A stretch of 64,000 bases of DNA from Holothuria scabra (GCA_037179385.1 CM074179.1:70761806-70825805); one strand, 5' to 3'; numbered from the stretch's first letter, positions 44,813-58,020 are shown. Notes: a model not told the origin generated them from the letters alone. Numbers and translations are program-made.

Positions 44813-47800
44813 GTGTGTTACTTATCGTATGACTTAGGAATAAGCTCTCTAAAGCTGAAAGGAATTATTAGTAGTCTCAGTAAACACTTCCTTTTATGTT
44901 GAAGTTCATGTCTTTTGGCGCTGTTCAAATAACGAAATGAATATAATATGTCGTCAGACAATAACGATGTTCGTTTCATCAAACAATTTCTGGTCTTGGA
45001 TGGCACGTGTGTCACTTTTGGACTTAGAACATCCATCTATGCATGGATGGAAACTTACATGAATATAGTTGGACTAGAGAATTGCTAGGAATATGTTGCT
45101 TTCTAAGAAGACACTTATGCATAAAATATAAAAGAAACAATTTAGAATGGAAAAGGAAAAGAAAAGCCATAAAATACCACAAGAGACTCTTAAAAGAGAA
45201 ATAACAAATGATTTAAGGAACTAGGTATTGTTTAAGAGTAAATATCTCCTTTCGCTCTTTATACATACCTTTTATTTAAAAATTACAAACTACATGCTCT
45301 TTTGCGAGTAAGAAAGTGTTTTTTCTTCGGGTATTTCCGAGAAAATAAATTACTACAGGAATGATAGGTACCATATGATTTTTCATATAATGGTAGGTAT
45401 TTTTTGTAGCCATTACGATTGATTTTATAGTTATGTAGTGAAGGAGGCATACACTGCAGACAAAAAGGAACAAACGGGATCCTTATTTGGGTCTTTAACT
45501 TAAAAAAGATATGAGATAAAAGGACCAATTAAAAACTTGTTGATAGGGAATTTTACTCCCATAATAGTCCGGCAGAACCTTCGGTCCACCTTGCAATTTG
45601 TTCATAGGTTTTCTTGATTGTTTCTCAAAGTTTGAAAGGTGCTCTTCCAGAATCTGTAGGGGGCCAGCCAAGCCTTGAGCGTTTTGAGAAATTCAATATG
45701 GCTTCGCAAATGGTGGTCATTACATAGTTTTCCTCCACAATTAAGCTTTTAATTAGCCATAAATGGTAACTTTGGTGTCTACTGTCATGTCTGAGTGTCA
45801 ACTAACTTATTTGTGCCAACTTAAGACGCTTTGGGGTATCTCTAAAAACTGACAAATCGACGAAGGCGGCTGTTGTGAGCGCAACTTCATTCATTATATA
45901 ATTCCCCCCAAAGCTTTATTTTACATGCTAAAATTGAACTTCGAGTGTCTAATCAGATGTTTTTGTCTTCCGACAATCCTTTCAAGCAAACCGTGGACGT
46001 TGGGTGTTAAATTTTAGCTGTGGGTCATTTTGGCCGCTATTTTGTGAAGTATAATCATCTCACAAATAACTCGAATATTCGAACTATAATGATATGTTAT
46101 ATTTGTGGTGTCAAGGTATCCATTAAAGCTAATTACCGAGGTATTAAGGAATCACGTGATAGTAAATCCAAGAGGGTCTCATCAAACTGACACTCTTTTA
46201 ACATGGATTTCAGTAGTTTGTTAGACGGCATGGAGAAAAGTCCAACCCCCTCCGTGATTTGGTAAAACATGAGGTTACCATATTGTTCCGCTTCAGATGA
46301 AAGAAACGAATAACTTGTATCAATTACAAGATGAAAGAAAATACGGTAATTACTTTCACACACGACTCTCTTCACTGAGTGAAAACGATTGTTAATGTGC
46401 ATCTCAAATTCTCACACTTTAGATTTCGCTTATCTCACGTGACTGAAGAGCTGCGACTATTTCATGGCCGATGTGTCAGAAATGTGTATTTTGTCACAGT
46501 GACCAACCGGCAGGAAGGGGGAGAAGATATTAGGCCGTAATAAACACACACGTAGTTTGTTACAGTGCTTTTAGCCTGTTGATTATGTGGTTCATTCCTC
46601 AATTTGGAACATGAACCGTTGACTTTGTGTATTGACGAAAACATTAATTCAAAAGAAATTGACATCTAGATATCATTAAGTGGTGAGAATGGTAATGATA
46701 TTAAAGTATGCATACATCAAGTTGACACATCGACCGTACTACTAGACTCCTAATGAGACTGTACAATCTCCATGGCCCTTTTCAGCTTCGTAGTGCAACT
46801 ATGTGTTTGACTACTACTTTGAACATAAGTTGAAAATGATTAACTTAGGTTTCTCTCGCATTGAGAGGAAACCAATATATCACTTTCACGAAATCACTCT
46901 TCGGAAAATTCGCAATGTAACTTTAAGGCAGTGCACGTTGCTTATATTATGTATCTTGATTTATCTCGCATCTTATAGGTCTTTGTTTCTTCATCTGTCC
47001 CAAGAAAATATTCATCCTTGGTAAAGCATGGTTTTGGTAGACCAAAGGTTCTCCTGAAGAACAACTGTAGAATCCAAATTGTCTGAAGGAAGCAACCACT
47101 TCCAACACGTGATTCTACAATTAGTTAAAAGACTTTGCAATGTTAAGCTGAAAATAGAGGGTGTCTAATCTCTGTACATTTCTTTGCGAAGGGGAACAGG
47201 AGGTGTTAGACGTAGTTATGGCAACGGAAGGCCGAGGGAGATGGGGGAGTGTTGGGGTGTATTTTGGAGAGGACGTGAGAATAGGAGGGTATGGATGCCA
47301 CGTACAATAGAAGGGTATGGTATCGCAACATTTTCCGCCCGAAAATCACTCCTCTTGTTCTTTCTATTGCCAGCCTGAAATTGATTTTACCACCTGGTCA
47401 CGATTAAATGGTTGCCATTTGAGGTGACCATCTTAGATCTAACATCGCGTGATTCGCACTTTGTCCGCAATTGGCTCGAATGGATATTTTGACACCAAAA
47501 CCATAAAATTAGACACCCGTAGACACTCATAACCAAAATATAAATGTAGCGAGTTCATAAATTGCATGCGATTGGGTTCAAAATGATGGTTATCTAGGAT
47601 TTTTTTTTTACTTTTTCCCCAAGCGTCCAGAATTAGTAGAAAATATACCAATAGGCATTCGCCTTGGTTTTTACAACCTAAAATTGAAAACTTCGAGAGA
47701 TATTACCAAATGTACTGTCGGCCAAGATGACCCCCATCTTGAATCTAACATCACGTGACCCCTAACCACCTCGGCGATTATCTTGGATGCCACCAAAAAC

Positions 47801-47990
47801 GTACAATTTGTCACATGCACCGTTAGTCACCGCTGGTTACTTAGTCTCGGAGCTCTACTGCTATAAACTACATTTAGCTATTGGAGAAATTGTATGGCTA
47901 CGGTAGGCTTACTTGTATCTAGAGTGGCCGCATCTTGGATTTATTTTCACGTAATTTCTTAAAGCGTCAGCGATTGGTTTGCATGGATTG
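44813..47990. other. Region upstream of the receptor gene
   Basis: Should hold the receptor promoter and 5' UTR, but no TATA box or initiator could be fixed. Diverged repeats sharing AACATCRCGTGA, GACCATCTTRGAT and ACACCMAAA blocks occur at about 45680-46080 and 47395-47960. An 89-codon frame at 46133-46402 (minus) has protein-like composition but no recognisable domain. Confidence 0.35.
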
Positions 47991-47992
47991 CT

Positions 47993-48362
47993 TAATAATA
48001 ATGATAAAGATTGGATTTATATAGCGCCTTATATGTGTGTTCAACATCTCAAAGCGATTCAAAATCATTACCCCTGGTCACTGGTAACTCGTCAAACCCA
48101 CATTATAAAAGTGCACAATCCTTGCTGTTCGTACCCGGCACAATGCCACTTCATCGTGTCCCCTGGGGGACTTTCCATAGGAGCAGCCACATACAGCGCA
48201 TCACTATACAAGCTACCTCACAGGTACCCATATAACACCTGGGTGGAGAGAAGCAATCGAGATAAAGCATCTTGCTCAAGGACACAACATAATGACCCAG
48301 GTGGAAATCGAACCGGCAATCCTTAGATCACAAGTCCAATGCCTTTACCAATAGGCCACCAA
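47993..48362 (-). mobile_element. tRNA-derived SINE
   Basis: On the minus strand the head reads TGGTGGCCTATTGGTAAAGG (A-box-like, about 48342-48361) and GGTTCGATTTCCACC (B-box-like, 48300-48314), the internal pol III promoter of a tRNA. The body ends in GGCGCTATATAAATCC and a TTATCATTATTATTAA tail near 47993. The 115-codon plus-strand ORF over it is an artefact. The GCGCTATATAAA 3' end is common to invertebrate dispersed repeats; I do not assign a family name. Confidence 0.7.
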
Positions 48363-48563
48363 CTTGCCCTCTTAACCCTCTTGACCCCCAAAATATACAA
48401 AAAACACCAACATTATCTTCTATGGTTGAATGGAAGCTTAGTTATGAGGGACTAGTCGGAGGGGAAATAAGTTATTATTGTGTTTGTAAGAAAAGAAGTA
48501 ACCGAGACAAAGAAAGAAACACAACAGAGCAGTCGTAAGGTATATTCGTAAGAGTGATTTTTA

Positions 48564-49363
48564 TTACTCGGCGTCAAAGTAGCCTCTCAGAGCTCCTTGT
48601 CCTCTCTTGGCTCTACTGGTAAAAAACAGTATGAATCATAAGAGGTATGTAAGTTTCCGAGTTTCCGGGAATGTTTCCAAGTTAGTCGAAAAATTCCACT
48701 TTCTCTGCCGGACTGAATAGGTCCTATGCACTTACACGCTGAAAGTTAGCAGATTGCTCCTCGTTGACAGTACAATTTGCTTTTTTCTTCTCACTAAAAG
48801 CCGTAAAACACAGGCAATAGTTGCAAAATATTACAGAGCACTTTTGATTTTTCTTTAAGGTTTATTTTTTCGTATTGCAATAAATTCAATCTGCCAGTAG
48901 TGTAAGAAACTACTGAAATACTTTTGTATACATGAGTAGGGCTTCAATGCAATGGCAGACAGTGGAGTTAAGGAAACAAGGAAGCTGTTCTTCAATACGT
49001 ACCCGCCCCCGCTGCTAGGCTATAATGTTTTTTTTCTACAACTTGATATCCTCTGGAGTACACAGGGAGTAGCCTACAATTGTCATGATGCTCAGTTTAA
49101 AAATCATCAGATATCAGACTTAACTGGATTGCTTTGTTTCATCAGAGCGCTGCAATTTATCTTAAAACAAACAGCTGATTTCAGAGTGCTTTAAACAGTT
49201 TAATTACATGTGCGATATCAAGGAGCTATGAAAAACCCTTGACCTATGGTCCTGTAGAGTGCACGAGGATCCTTTCTACAAACTTACCAAAGTAGTCCGT
49301 GAAATCTGTTAAAGCTAAGTGCCAGCCCGAGCGATCAGCTGCAACTGGAGTTGAAGGAAGATT
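48564..49363 (-). CDS. C-terminal exons of a CUB-like domain protein (partial)
   Basis: Three exons with consistent phases: 49288-49363 (acceptor TTGTGTGCAG, phase 0 in, phase 1 out at GTAAGT; NLPSTPVAADRSGWHLALTD then FTDYFG), 48736-48793 (phase 1 to 2, donor GTAAGT; VRRKKQIVLSTRSNLLTFS) and 48564-48615 (acceptor TTTTTTACCAG; VRAKRGQGALRGYFDAE then TAA). Joined, DYFG..QIVLSTRSNLLTFSV..G..GYFDAE resembles the second half of CUB domains (YCG...I.S..N.L.V.F.S....GF.A.Y.A). The usual cysteine of YCG is phenylalanine. CUB domains are extracellular protein- or glycan-binding modules. The upstream exons, including the CUB N-terminal half, were not found. It lies on the same strand and upstream of the receptor gene. 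Confidence 0.5.
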
Positions 49364-51380
49364 CTGCACACAAATATGTGTGCCGATTTTACTTTGGCTA
49401 AACTGAGTCTTTTAGTTCCTTTCTTATTGTCGGCTTTCCAACGCTTCCGTAGTTGTCAGTTAGAGAGGCGTGATGCGATTTAGTCTTTCGTTTCATCATA
49501 ACGACCGAAATGCGCCATGTTAACGGTAGCCTACTAGCTTAGTTGTGATCGCATGCCGATTTTTTAAGGAATTTTATGTACACCAGTCCACGGCTAATTG
49601 TGAAGGTAAGTGTTTTTCAACGTTAACTTATCACTTTTTCGAATCACTTATAAATAGTCGCGTTGAAGCATAGGCGTACGGGGGTAATTTTCTACGAAGG
49701 GTCAAGTGCATTTGTTGCCCGAATAATGTCACCGTTCATTATGTTGCCCTTTTTGCCCGAATAGACCAACTGCTTTTGCCCGAATTGGAAGGGCGAATGC
49801 CCCCTGCAACCCCGATTCGTACGCGTATTTGTTGGAGGTTATCAGGCGACATATCACTGGCATATTTGCTGCATTTGATATATATATATTCACAAATCAC
49901 TCATAGGTGCATCTATCCATACATACATACAGCATATACCCGCACTAGAAGCCGTACGGGGTACAGAAAACAGTTTCCCGTCAGAAATCATCGGAATTCC
50001 CCTTTAGCCGAGTAAGTCATGCAGCACATGATTGCTGTGAGGGAGGGCGTCCTTACATATCACGCGACAGAGCTCATTGCAGTGTCCAAATGCTCGGGTA
50101 GCTACGCTAGCTACGATCTCCGCGCGAGGCGTGGACCCTCGTAAGCGGCCTGAACCCTCTGAGGCATTGTTTACATGTACACACATACATGTACGTCGGT
50201 GTGGCATTGCGACTTGTTGACGTAGGAACTGAAGAATGTGAATAAGTAGCGGACACAGCTGCATTATTTTAAAACCGATTAGAATTTAACATTGGCAATC
50301 TTTGCCTTATTTGATAGATGTCATAACTGAAAGATGGAAAACCGTGCTCGACCTAGGATTCAAATTTAAGCTACCTCCCATCCCTGTAGCCGAGAACCTA
50401 CGCCCTGCCGACCACACTGAACGAGCAACTGTCGGCAGAACCGTTCACAAATTCAAGTTCCAAGAGAGACAGTTTTTCCATTATTACTGTCTCGGTCGGT
50501 ACGTTTTTTCTTTTTTTTAATTACAAATGTTAAGGGGTTGAGCCAAGTTACATTTCTTTTACAAGTTTTCCTTGTATGCACCTATTTTGTTTTAAACTCT
50601 AAGCCGGCTGATCTTAGGGCCTGGGAGTAACCTGTAGCAACATGATTTAACACCTGAGCGTTACATGAGAGTTCATTTCGGGCATTAATATACACAGGCG
50701 TACGGGAGCATTTCAGTTTTGGAAGAAAAGGGGTGGGAGATTCTTTGCCAGAAAAATGTATTTTTTCACGAAAGACTGTCTAAGTGGAGCGCAATCATCA
50801 CTTAGCTCGAAGTTTACAGAAAATGTTGAAAAACAGGTCACTCGGATGGTCGAGCTGGCTCACAAGTAGAATCTAAGCAGTCGATATTTTGAGTTTCTAT
50901 TCGCTATACAAATTGTTCACTTCAAACTTAATTGCAAACTGCAAAGTGATCAAAAGTTTTTTTATTTTTTTACCAAAAAAGTTAATTTTGTTGAGAAGAC
51001 TATCTAAGTAGAGCGCCACCATTATTGGTAGGAAGCGTATATGTGAAAAAGCATGGCCCCTCGGATGGCCGGAAATGGCATTTCACAGGCTCTTAAGTAG
51101 AATCTAAGCAGTCGTAATTTTGAGCCTTTTTTTAAATAATAGAAAAGAAATCAGCATTTTGCTCAGTAGTCAGAAAATAACCATATCAAATGTACCACTA
51201 ACATTTGATCAAATGGTGTTGTACCTTTTAGAGAAAACTATAAAACGGAATTTTCTTCTAACACCTTTTGAAAAAATATCGCGTTAGGAGGTGGGTTGAA
51301 ATTAAATAATCCAGACAGACTTTTGGGGAGACATTCGCACACTGTGCCATTACGATGCTGAGAAAACAAGTTACCTGATT
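49364..51380. other. Region upstream of the CUB-like exons
   Basis: Contains two GGCGTACGGG repeat ends (about 49673 and 50697) shared with 5219, and a degenerate SINE head near 50330-50440. On the plus strand an ATG with a clean donor (GTGAAG/GTAAGT, about 49575-49606) has no convincing partner exon. Confidence 0.3.
50330..50440 (-). repeat. Degenerate tRNA-SINE-like fragment
   Basis: On the minus strand GTGGTCGGCAGGGCGTAGG is followed by TACAGGGATGGGAGGTAGC and AATTTGAATCCTAGGTCGAG, in the positions of A-box, anticodon arm and B-box (GGTTCGAATCC-like). The open plus-strand frame across it is therefore likely not a gene. Confidence 0.4.
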
Positions 51381-51385
51381 TTCAC

Positions 51386-51617
51386 CCAGGAGAAAATTCC
51401 TGTTGAAACCTGTTGAAATTCTAACAGGTATGAACAGGTATTAATAATTAACAGGTATTAACAGGCACTAACAGGTATGAACAGGTTTCCAACCAGTATG
51501 AACAGGGATTCAACAGGTACCTGTTAATATGTAACAGGTACTAACAGGTATCCAACTGGTATGAACAGGGATACAACAGGTACCTGTTAATGTCAACAGG
51601 GAATTAACAGGTAATTC
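51386..51617 (+). repeat. AACAGGT motif cluster, left (outer end CCCAGG)
   Basis: More than a dozen AACAGGTA/AACAGGGAT motifs in about 230 bp, some in palindromic pairs (CAACAGGTACCTGTTAA). The outer end CCCAGGAGAAAATTCCTGTT matches the reverse complement of the outer end of the cluster at 58363-58678. Confidence 0.8.
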
Positions 51618-52607
51618 AATTGGTCATGTGAATCTTCTGTAATAGGTTCCAGCAGCGACGGTGCTATTTGAACAGGTTATTTCCATACAAAATTGTCTTC
51701 GACCACTTGCCAGATAAACGTGCATGTACCATATGGGGTCGGAAACAGTGGGGTACAATTACAATCCCCTCCCCGAATACTAGTAGCTCACACAAGGTCC
51801 AAAGATATGTCATTGCCACCATCCCCCCCCCCCCCCCCACCCCTACTCCTGTTATACCCAGGACTCCTAGCTGCATGCATGCCTCCAACATCTTGTTTTT
51901 GACACAGATTCCCCGGTATATAGACAAATACTAAACTCCCAATAGAACTTGCCTCCAAATTTTTTTTCTTGTGCTTATAATAATTAAGACATCCTGGTCT
52001 CCTTCTAAAATTCATTTACCCAAGTGCTTCATTTTTATTTTATCTTCTCTTCTTCTCATACCACATAGTAGCAAAACAGTCTAAATACCTTTGCTGCTCT
52101 TAGTATACAAGTTTCTTATCTCTTGTGAAGCAATGCACATAACAAAGCAAGTTTGTTTGAACAAAGGATTACCTTCATGGCCCCTTTGCAGTGACACAGT
52201 TCTCTGCACACACAGTGTTGAGTAAGGTTGCTAGATAACAGCTGCCTGTGTATATTGTGCACATACTGCATGTACTATTACTACTACTCTTGCATGCATA
52301 CACTGTACAGTACAGAGCCAGAGCTGAGTTGTCTGAGCATGCGTCACATTCACAAATTCAAAGAGGTGCAATGAAAGTGAAGGCAGCAGAGGAAGATTTC
52401 TTTACAAAAAATACTCTGGAGCAGAGTAAGTGATTTATGTTTTATGATCCATTAGTTGGTCAAGTTTTACACCAAAATGCAGTGCAATTTGAGGGTCATG
52501 GTGGCTGGGCAAATAGTATTTAATTGGATCTGGAATCTGGATCTGGAAAAATACTGCACAACACTCCTGGTGGAGTCAAACGTGCAGGGTTGAGTGTGCG
52601 TATGTAG

Positions 52608-53585
52608 TTAGTCGTCCCGTCTGAGGATCCTCAAGGCTGCGCTCTTGAATTGCTTGGGGTCCTCGAGATCTGTAATGTTCTGGGGGAGTAGGTTCCAGTC
52701 TCTGACGGTCCGAGGAAAGAAACTGTATTTGTAGCAGTCCTTATTGGTTGATATATTTGTAAAGCTATTAGAATGGTGATGCCTGGAGGGCCGCCGGACC
52801 GGTTGTAGGTTGTTGATTGGCAAGGCTAGGAGGCCCAATCTGGCTTTGTGAAGAATTGCTAGCCTGTTGGCAGTACGCCTGTTTTTGAGACTATCCCACC
52901 CTAGGTCATTTAGCATTTCAGTCACACTACTATTGGGGGAATAGTCATTATAAACAAACATAGCAGCCCTACGTTGAATTTGCTCAACCTTATTGGATAG
53001 GGAAGTGGTGTAGGGATCCCAAACAGAAGATGAATACTCCAATAAAGGCCTAACAAGTGTGAGATAGGCATTAGCTTTGACACTCCTGGGGCAGGAGTAT
53101 AAATTTCTTTTAATAAAAGCCAAAGACCTATTTGCTGACGAAGTGATACGATTAATATGTCTATTCCAGGTAAGGGTATTAGAGATGTCAACTCCCAGAT
53201 AAGTGTGGCAATCGGCAGACTCCAGGGTATCGTTATCTAGAGTATAATTAAAAAACTTGGGATTCCTCGAGTGAGTAATCCTCATAGAAAAGCACTTCTT
53301 GGTATCAAAGTGCATTTGCCATTTATTTTGCCACTCAGAGAGGGTGTTTAGATCATTTTGGAGTTGAACCTGGTCAAGATTATTCTTTATCTGTCTATAA
53401 ATTACACAGTCGTCAGCAAAAAGTCTTACTTCAGAAGAGATATTATCGGGCAGGTCATTAATATAAACTAAAAACAACAGAGGACCCAAGACTGTACCTT
53501 GGGGAACACCAGAGATAACATCCACCCAATCAGAAAAATCACCACTCACTATTGTCACTGTTCTGTTTGGCTTAACCATAAACAT
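52608..53585 (-). mobile_element. 5'-truncated non-LTR retrotransposon (CR1/Jockey-like reverse transcriptase)
   Basis: An uninterrupted 325-codon frame holds the C-terminal part of a reverse transcriptase: SGVPQGTVLGPLLFLVYIND (RT motif 4 region), FADDCVIY (catalytic YADD-type box), YLGVDISNTLTWNRHI, and the LINE C-terminal region with RPLLEYSSSVWDP and WNLLPQNI. The endonuclease domain and RT fingers are missing because similarity stops at about 53585. The open frame suggests a recent dead-on-arrival insertion. The sequence after the stop (52608 downward) includes a repeated ATCCAGATTCC tract that may be its 3' tail. The layout fits the CR1/L2/Jockey group; I cannot assign a clade. Confidence 0.85.
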
Positions 53586-53869
53586 TAGCCTAGGCTAGGC
53601 CTAACGTTAGGTCTAACGTTACTGTACTTGTGTTGTAACGTACGGTAGTACTATTGCAGTATACATTACACTTACATTACAGTTACAGTATACAGCCTAT
53701 GCCTAAACTGTAAATATGGTGCACACATTCAAGTTTCAAGTATAATTTCCTCCATATGCTGCATGGGAAAATCAGTCAAATTTGGGCAGTGAAAGCTGGG
53801 GATTCAAGTGGATATAAAGGTGTTTTCATACCATAACTCTTAAGCATAACTTAAGCGTATAGGCCCAGC

Positions 53870-55106
53870 GGTAGCCGGTCGTTTCGCCCCCTTGCCAGTT
53901 CGCCCCCAACCAGTTCGCCCCCCAACCAGTTCGCCCCCTAAATACCAGTTCGCCCCCAAGAATAAACCAGTTCGCCCCCTAAGACCTGCCAGTTCGCCCC
54001 AAAGACCTACCGGTTCGCCCCTAATCTTTCTGAAGCAGGTCCCTTTACAATACAGGTAAGGGAATGTTTTAGAACAAACGATGTCCACGAAGTGAAGTTT
54101 CTCATTTAATTCTCTCCTTCAGATGAGATTGAGTTCATTTTTAAAGGTGAAACAAGTTGTTCATTTGTAGCAACTCATAACGTTACCGTACGATCGAGCG
54201 CAATTGTTGAGTGTTAATTGTGTTGATTATGATATGCCTAGTACTGATGTACGCTTTCTATCTGCGTTATCTTTGCTGGTAGCTGGTCGTTTCGCCCCCT
54301 TGCCAGTTCGCCCCCAACCAGTTCGCCCCCTAAATACCAGTTCGCCCCCAAGAATAAACCAGTTCGCCCCCTAAGACCTGCCAGTTCGCCACCAAAGACC
54401 TACCGGTTCGCCCCCTAATCTTTTTGAGGCAGGTTCCTTTACAATAAGCGAATGTTTTAGAACAAACGATGTCCACGAAGTGAATTTTCTCATTTAATTC
54501 CTTTTTTCAGATGAGATTGAGTTCATTTTTAAAGGTGAAACAAGTTGTTCATTTGTACCAGTTGTGTTAATTGTGTTGATTATGATTGATAGTACTGATG
54601 TACGCTTTCTGTCTGCGTTATCGTTGCTACATCGTTCGTTTGCTTCATTGTGTAAACGTTCGCACATCATATTTTGTGGTTGGTTTGTTTAGTTCTATTT
54701 AAAATTTCCAATAAATGGCGCAAAAACTGAAAATGATTTTAAAAAAATGCTAAACTTGCCTTTGAAACTTAATTCTGGACCGTGCAAGAGAATACCAGGT
54801 CAACTTAACATATGACTGGTTGGTGCGTCACCCATCCTTACTTGACTTGGTTTTTTTTTTCACATTCTGGCCAACTGTCTTTTTTAAAATTTCTGCAAAG
54901 ACAACTACAAAAAAAAAAAAAAAAAAAAAAAAAAAACGCATTTAAAGATGTTTATTCGATGTCATATTCATAAGTATTTGGGGGCTAAACGACCTCCTCT
55001 TTGGGGGCGAAACGACTTCCACTAAGGGGCGAACTGGCAAGGGGGCGAAACGACCGGGCGAACTGGTCGGGGGCGAACTGGCAAGGGGGCGAAACGACCG
55101 GTAACC
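53870..55106. mobile_element. 1.24-kb DNA element with GTTCGCCCC-repeat inverted ends and 8-bp TSD
   Basis: The left end GGTAGCCGGTCGTTTCGCCC and the reverse complement of the right end, GGTTACCGGTCGTTTCGCCC, match for more than 35 bases with two mismatches. The exact octamer GGCCCAGC flanks both sides (53862-53869 and 55107-55114). An 8-bp duplication fits hAT-superfamily (or P-like) integration. The termini are arrays of CCAGTTCGCCCC units. A ~410-bp segment starting with the array is duplicated internally (about 53874 and 54285). No transposase ORF is present. A run of 28 A lies at 54909-54936. Confidence 0.85.
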
Positions 55107-55114
55107 GGCCCAGC

Positions 55115-58020
55115 CATAACCTTGAATGGTGCTGTAGTGTATCATGTATGTATGTACAGTGGTTGGTTCAAAATTTAAACAGGTTCTAAATTCGAACACC
55201 TCATTTACATGCTTATTTATTCACTGATCGATGCAAAATTGTCAGTTTTACCACACAATATGAAGCCAGAATTAATTCTTAATGATATTTTAATTAATTG
55301 AAGAAAAAAAAGATTTTAATGAGGTGTTCAAATTTAGAACATATTTGAACTTTGAACTTACCATCTATGTTCCGTCACATGATGGCATATATGTAATTAC
55401 TGTAGGCTCGTTCCATTAGGCAACACAATGGTGTGGAATTTGCCATACAGTATAAGGCCTTTGAACAAATTGAACATAATGCACAGCCCTGTCCAAGGGC
55501 TGTTCTACAGGCTACTGTACCTTGCCTTAATCATGGTTAAATTGAGGGTTGGGTTAAAGGGAAATACAGTATTGCATTTGCTTAACAGAAAATTTCATCC
55601 TTTTTAAACCAATTTTATTGGCACTGGCCCCTGGTGGATAAATGATTAAATTAATGCAGTATGGTGGTCTTCTGTTCAAGATAAGTTTCCCTAAGCTTGA
55701 CATTTTTTGCTCTAGAAAAATTTGTTTAGGGTACCTAAACTTTCAAAATTTCAGATTGTGCAACTTTCAGCGCCCTTCTAATTCATAATGTTTTGACATG
55801 AAGCTATTGCTGGGGTGTACAGTATGTTTGACAATGAACAGTTTGACTATGCCTTCAGCTATTTTCTATGAATGTTATGTTGGAACATTTGACATTTCAA
55901 CCGCAAAATTTCCCTTTAAGGTTAGGGGATGGGAGATTACTGTAGGTCAAAGTAATTATTTTTATGAAGACTTGGATTAAATCAATGCTGAACAATGTTA
56001 CTCATGAATCTTAATACTCAATACTAAATTTCTCACTGCATAACCTCTGTCCATTTCAGTATTGTCAGTTGCTTAAAGTCTAGATTATGAGCTTAATTGA
56101 GACCTAGGGTTACTGTAGGCCTATGCATATTGTAATGCTTGTACTTAAGTAGTATCATAGTTTTATCCTAAGTACTGTATCCCCATGGCATCTCAAAAAA
56201 TTTGACTCAAAGTTAGGTACTGTATATAAAGTCACAAACAAACACTGCCAGTTGTACTGAAAAAAGCTTATTCGATCTGTACTTAAAGGTCCTGGTGGGT
56301 TGGTGTTGTGGGGGAAGGGGACTCTCCAATACTGTTCATATTTAGTATGAAAGTGTAATCACTATTTTTCTTCGATCTGCATTGATTTGCATTGTGTTTA
56401 AAATTTATTTATTTTTTATTCCATTAACAGTTTGAGTTTGGTGAAACACTACACAGATGAGGGAACTACAGTGTTTGCCGTTGTATCATCAATAGCTAAC
56501 CCGTTTACAGCTATGTCCAGAAGTTCTGTCATTTAGCGAAATAAGCCTGTAGTGGATTGGAATCACGGTACAATTGGCATTAAAAGAGCCTTAACTGGCG
56601 GAGTTAATACGCCTTATCTGTGAAACTTTAAAATGTTATTTATCAATGCACTGTGTTCTTCGAACTGATCAAAATATGTATTCGTACTTCCAGTAAAAAA
56701 TGGTTTGCCTGGGAATATCTTCTGAGCCTGCCATCAATATCTTTTTACTTTTTGAGCTGTGTTGGTCATCGAATTCTTGAATCATATCCAGGACAGATGT
56801 TAGCAAGTTCTACAGTACCTTTCAAATGTTTCCTGTGGAGTGAATGAGTTTATAGATTGGAGACCTACAGTACTGTACTGTACTCTGCTGTACTTTAGAG
56901 AAAATGGATAATGTAACTAATGTGAAGCTGTTACTAGCAGAAAACCGTCCAAATGAATTACAACTCACTAGTGCATTTCAGTATGTTAGCTACGTATGGC
57001 TATATACACGTAGGACTATTTGCAAAAAGACAGATGTACTGGTTTCATAGCTCTACAAAAAGAAAATTTGAACACTCCTGCTTACACTTGAAAGTTCGTC
57101 ATTGGTTACTGTATGATACACTGAGATGAGTACCTGGCCAATACTGTAGGAGGATGGCTAATTGAGAAATTTGAAACATTCGGTAAATGTGATCATTTCA
57201 TATCTTTTGTGGACCCATTTGATGACAGAAGAATGCAATGCAACATTTTACACTTTGATGTAATTGTTCATGGAACTTGTAATAGCTGAAGACTATCCCT
57301 TTAGCCCCTTGCGGTTGAAGGCCCTCCATATTTTTTGCCTTGGAAAAAACTTAAGAGAATGTTTTATCATGGACAAATCTTTGTTTTTTTTTAATTTAGC
57401 AAATATGTGAAAGGACTGATTCATATGACTTTTTCTTTCAATTCTTTTAACCATGAAAAACACTTGTTTTGTATTGGAAATTGTGAAATGACTGTTTGAT
57501 ACATGTTTGCAGTACAGTAGTGTAACTACAGTTTTTACTTTGATCAAACTTTGATTTAAATTGGAAAAATTCCATTGTCACTGTTTAGTTCAACCAAAAT
57601 CGAATCAATGTTTTTGGGCTTTTTCTTCCTTAGCCACAAGTGTCACACAACCTGGCTAGCAAGCCTGCTAATCTCGTACCTTTCCATGTAGCTGTTATAG
57701 AAAAGCATTATGCGGTCAAAACTTGGAATATGCAGGATTCTAGCCAGGAAAAAATTTCAAGCTGGATCATGGGAGTTAATCAACATTGCATCATTCTCAC
57801 ATGATGTTGGCCATATCTCAAGATCTAAATGACATTTGTCTGTGGTCAGTTGCCTGATTTTTTGGTTATTTCCAATATCAGCACAATCATTCAATCAATT
57901 AAATGTTTATGTGTCTGATACTCTGCAGTGTAGCCTACAGTATGTTTAGAGTACGCATATGATGAAATTCAAACTGGGTGGTAAAATTTCAAACTGTGTG
58001 CTGAACTTTAAAAAAGGTAA
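55115..58020. other. AT-rich sequence, no gene seen
   Basis: Short frames below 90 codons lack coding character. CTACAGTA and TACTGTA motifs are frequent, and a few CAAACTGGGT copies lead into the palindrome at 58021. Confidence 0.3.

Noticed and set aside
46133..46402. 89-codon minus-strand ORF upstream of the receptor gene
   Set aside because: Composition is protein-like, but no domain, splice partner or homologue could be recognised, so it is not listed as a gene.
47979..48326. 115-codon plus-strand ORF
   Set aside because: It lies antisense over a tRNA-derived SINE with A-box and B-box sequences.
50302..50520. 72-codon ORF with an acceptor-like TTTGATAG before it
   Set aside because: The reverse strand reads as a degenerate tRNA-like SINE head, so the frame is probably repeat-derived.
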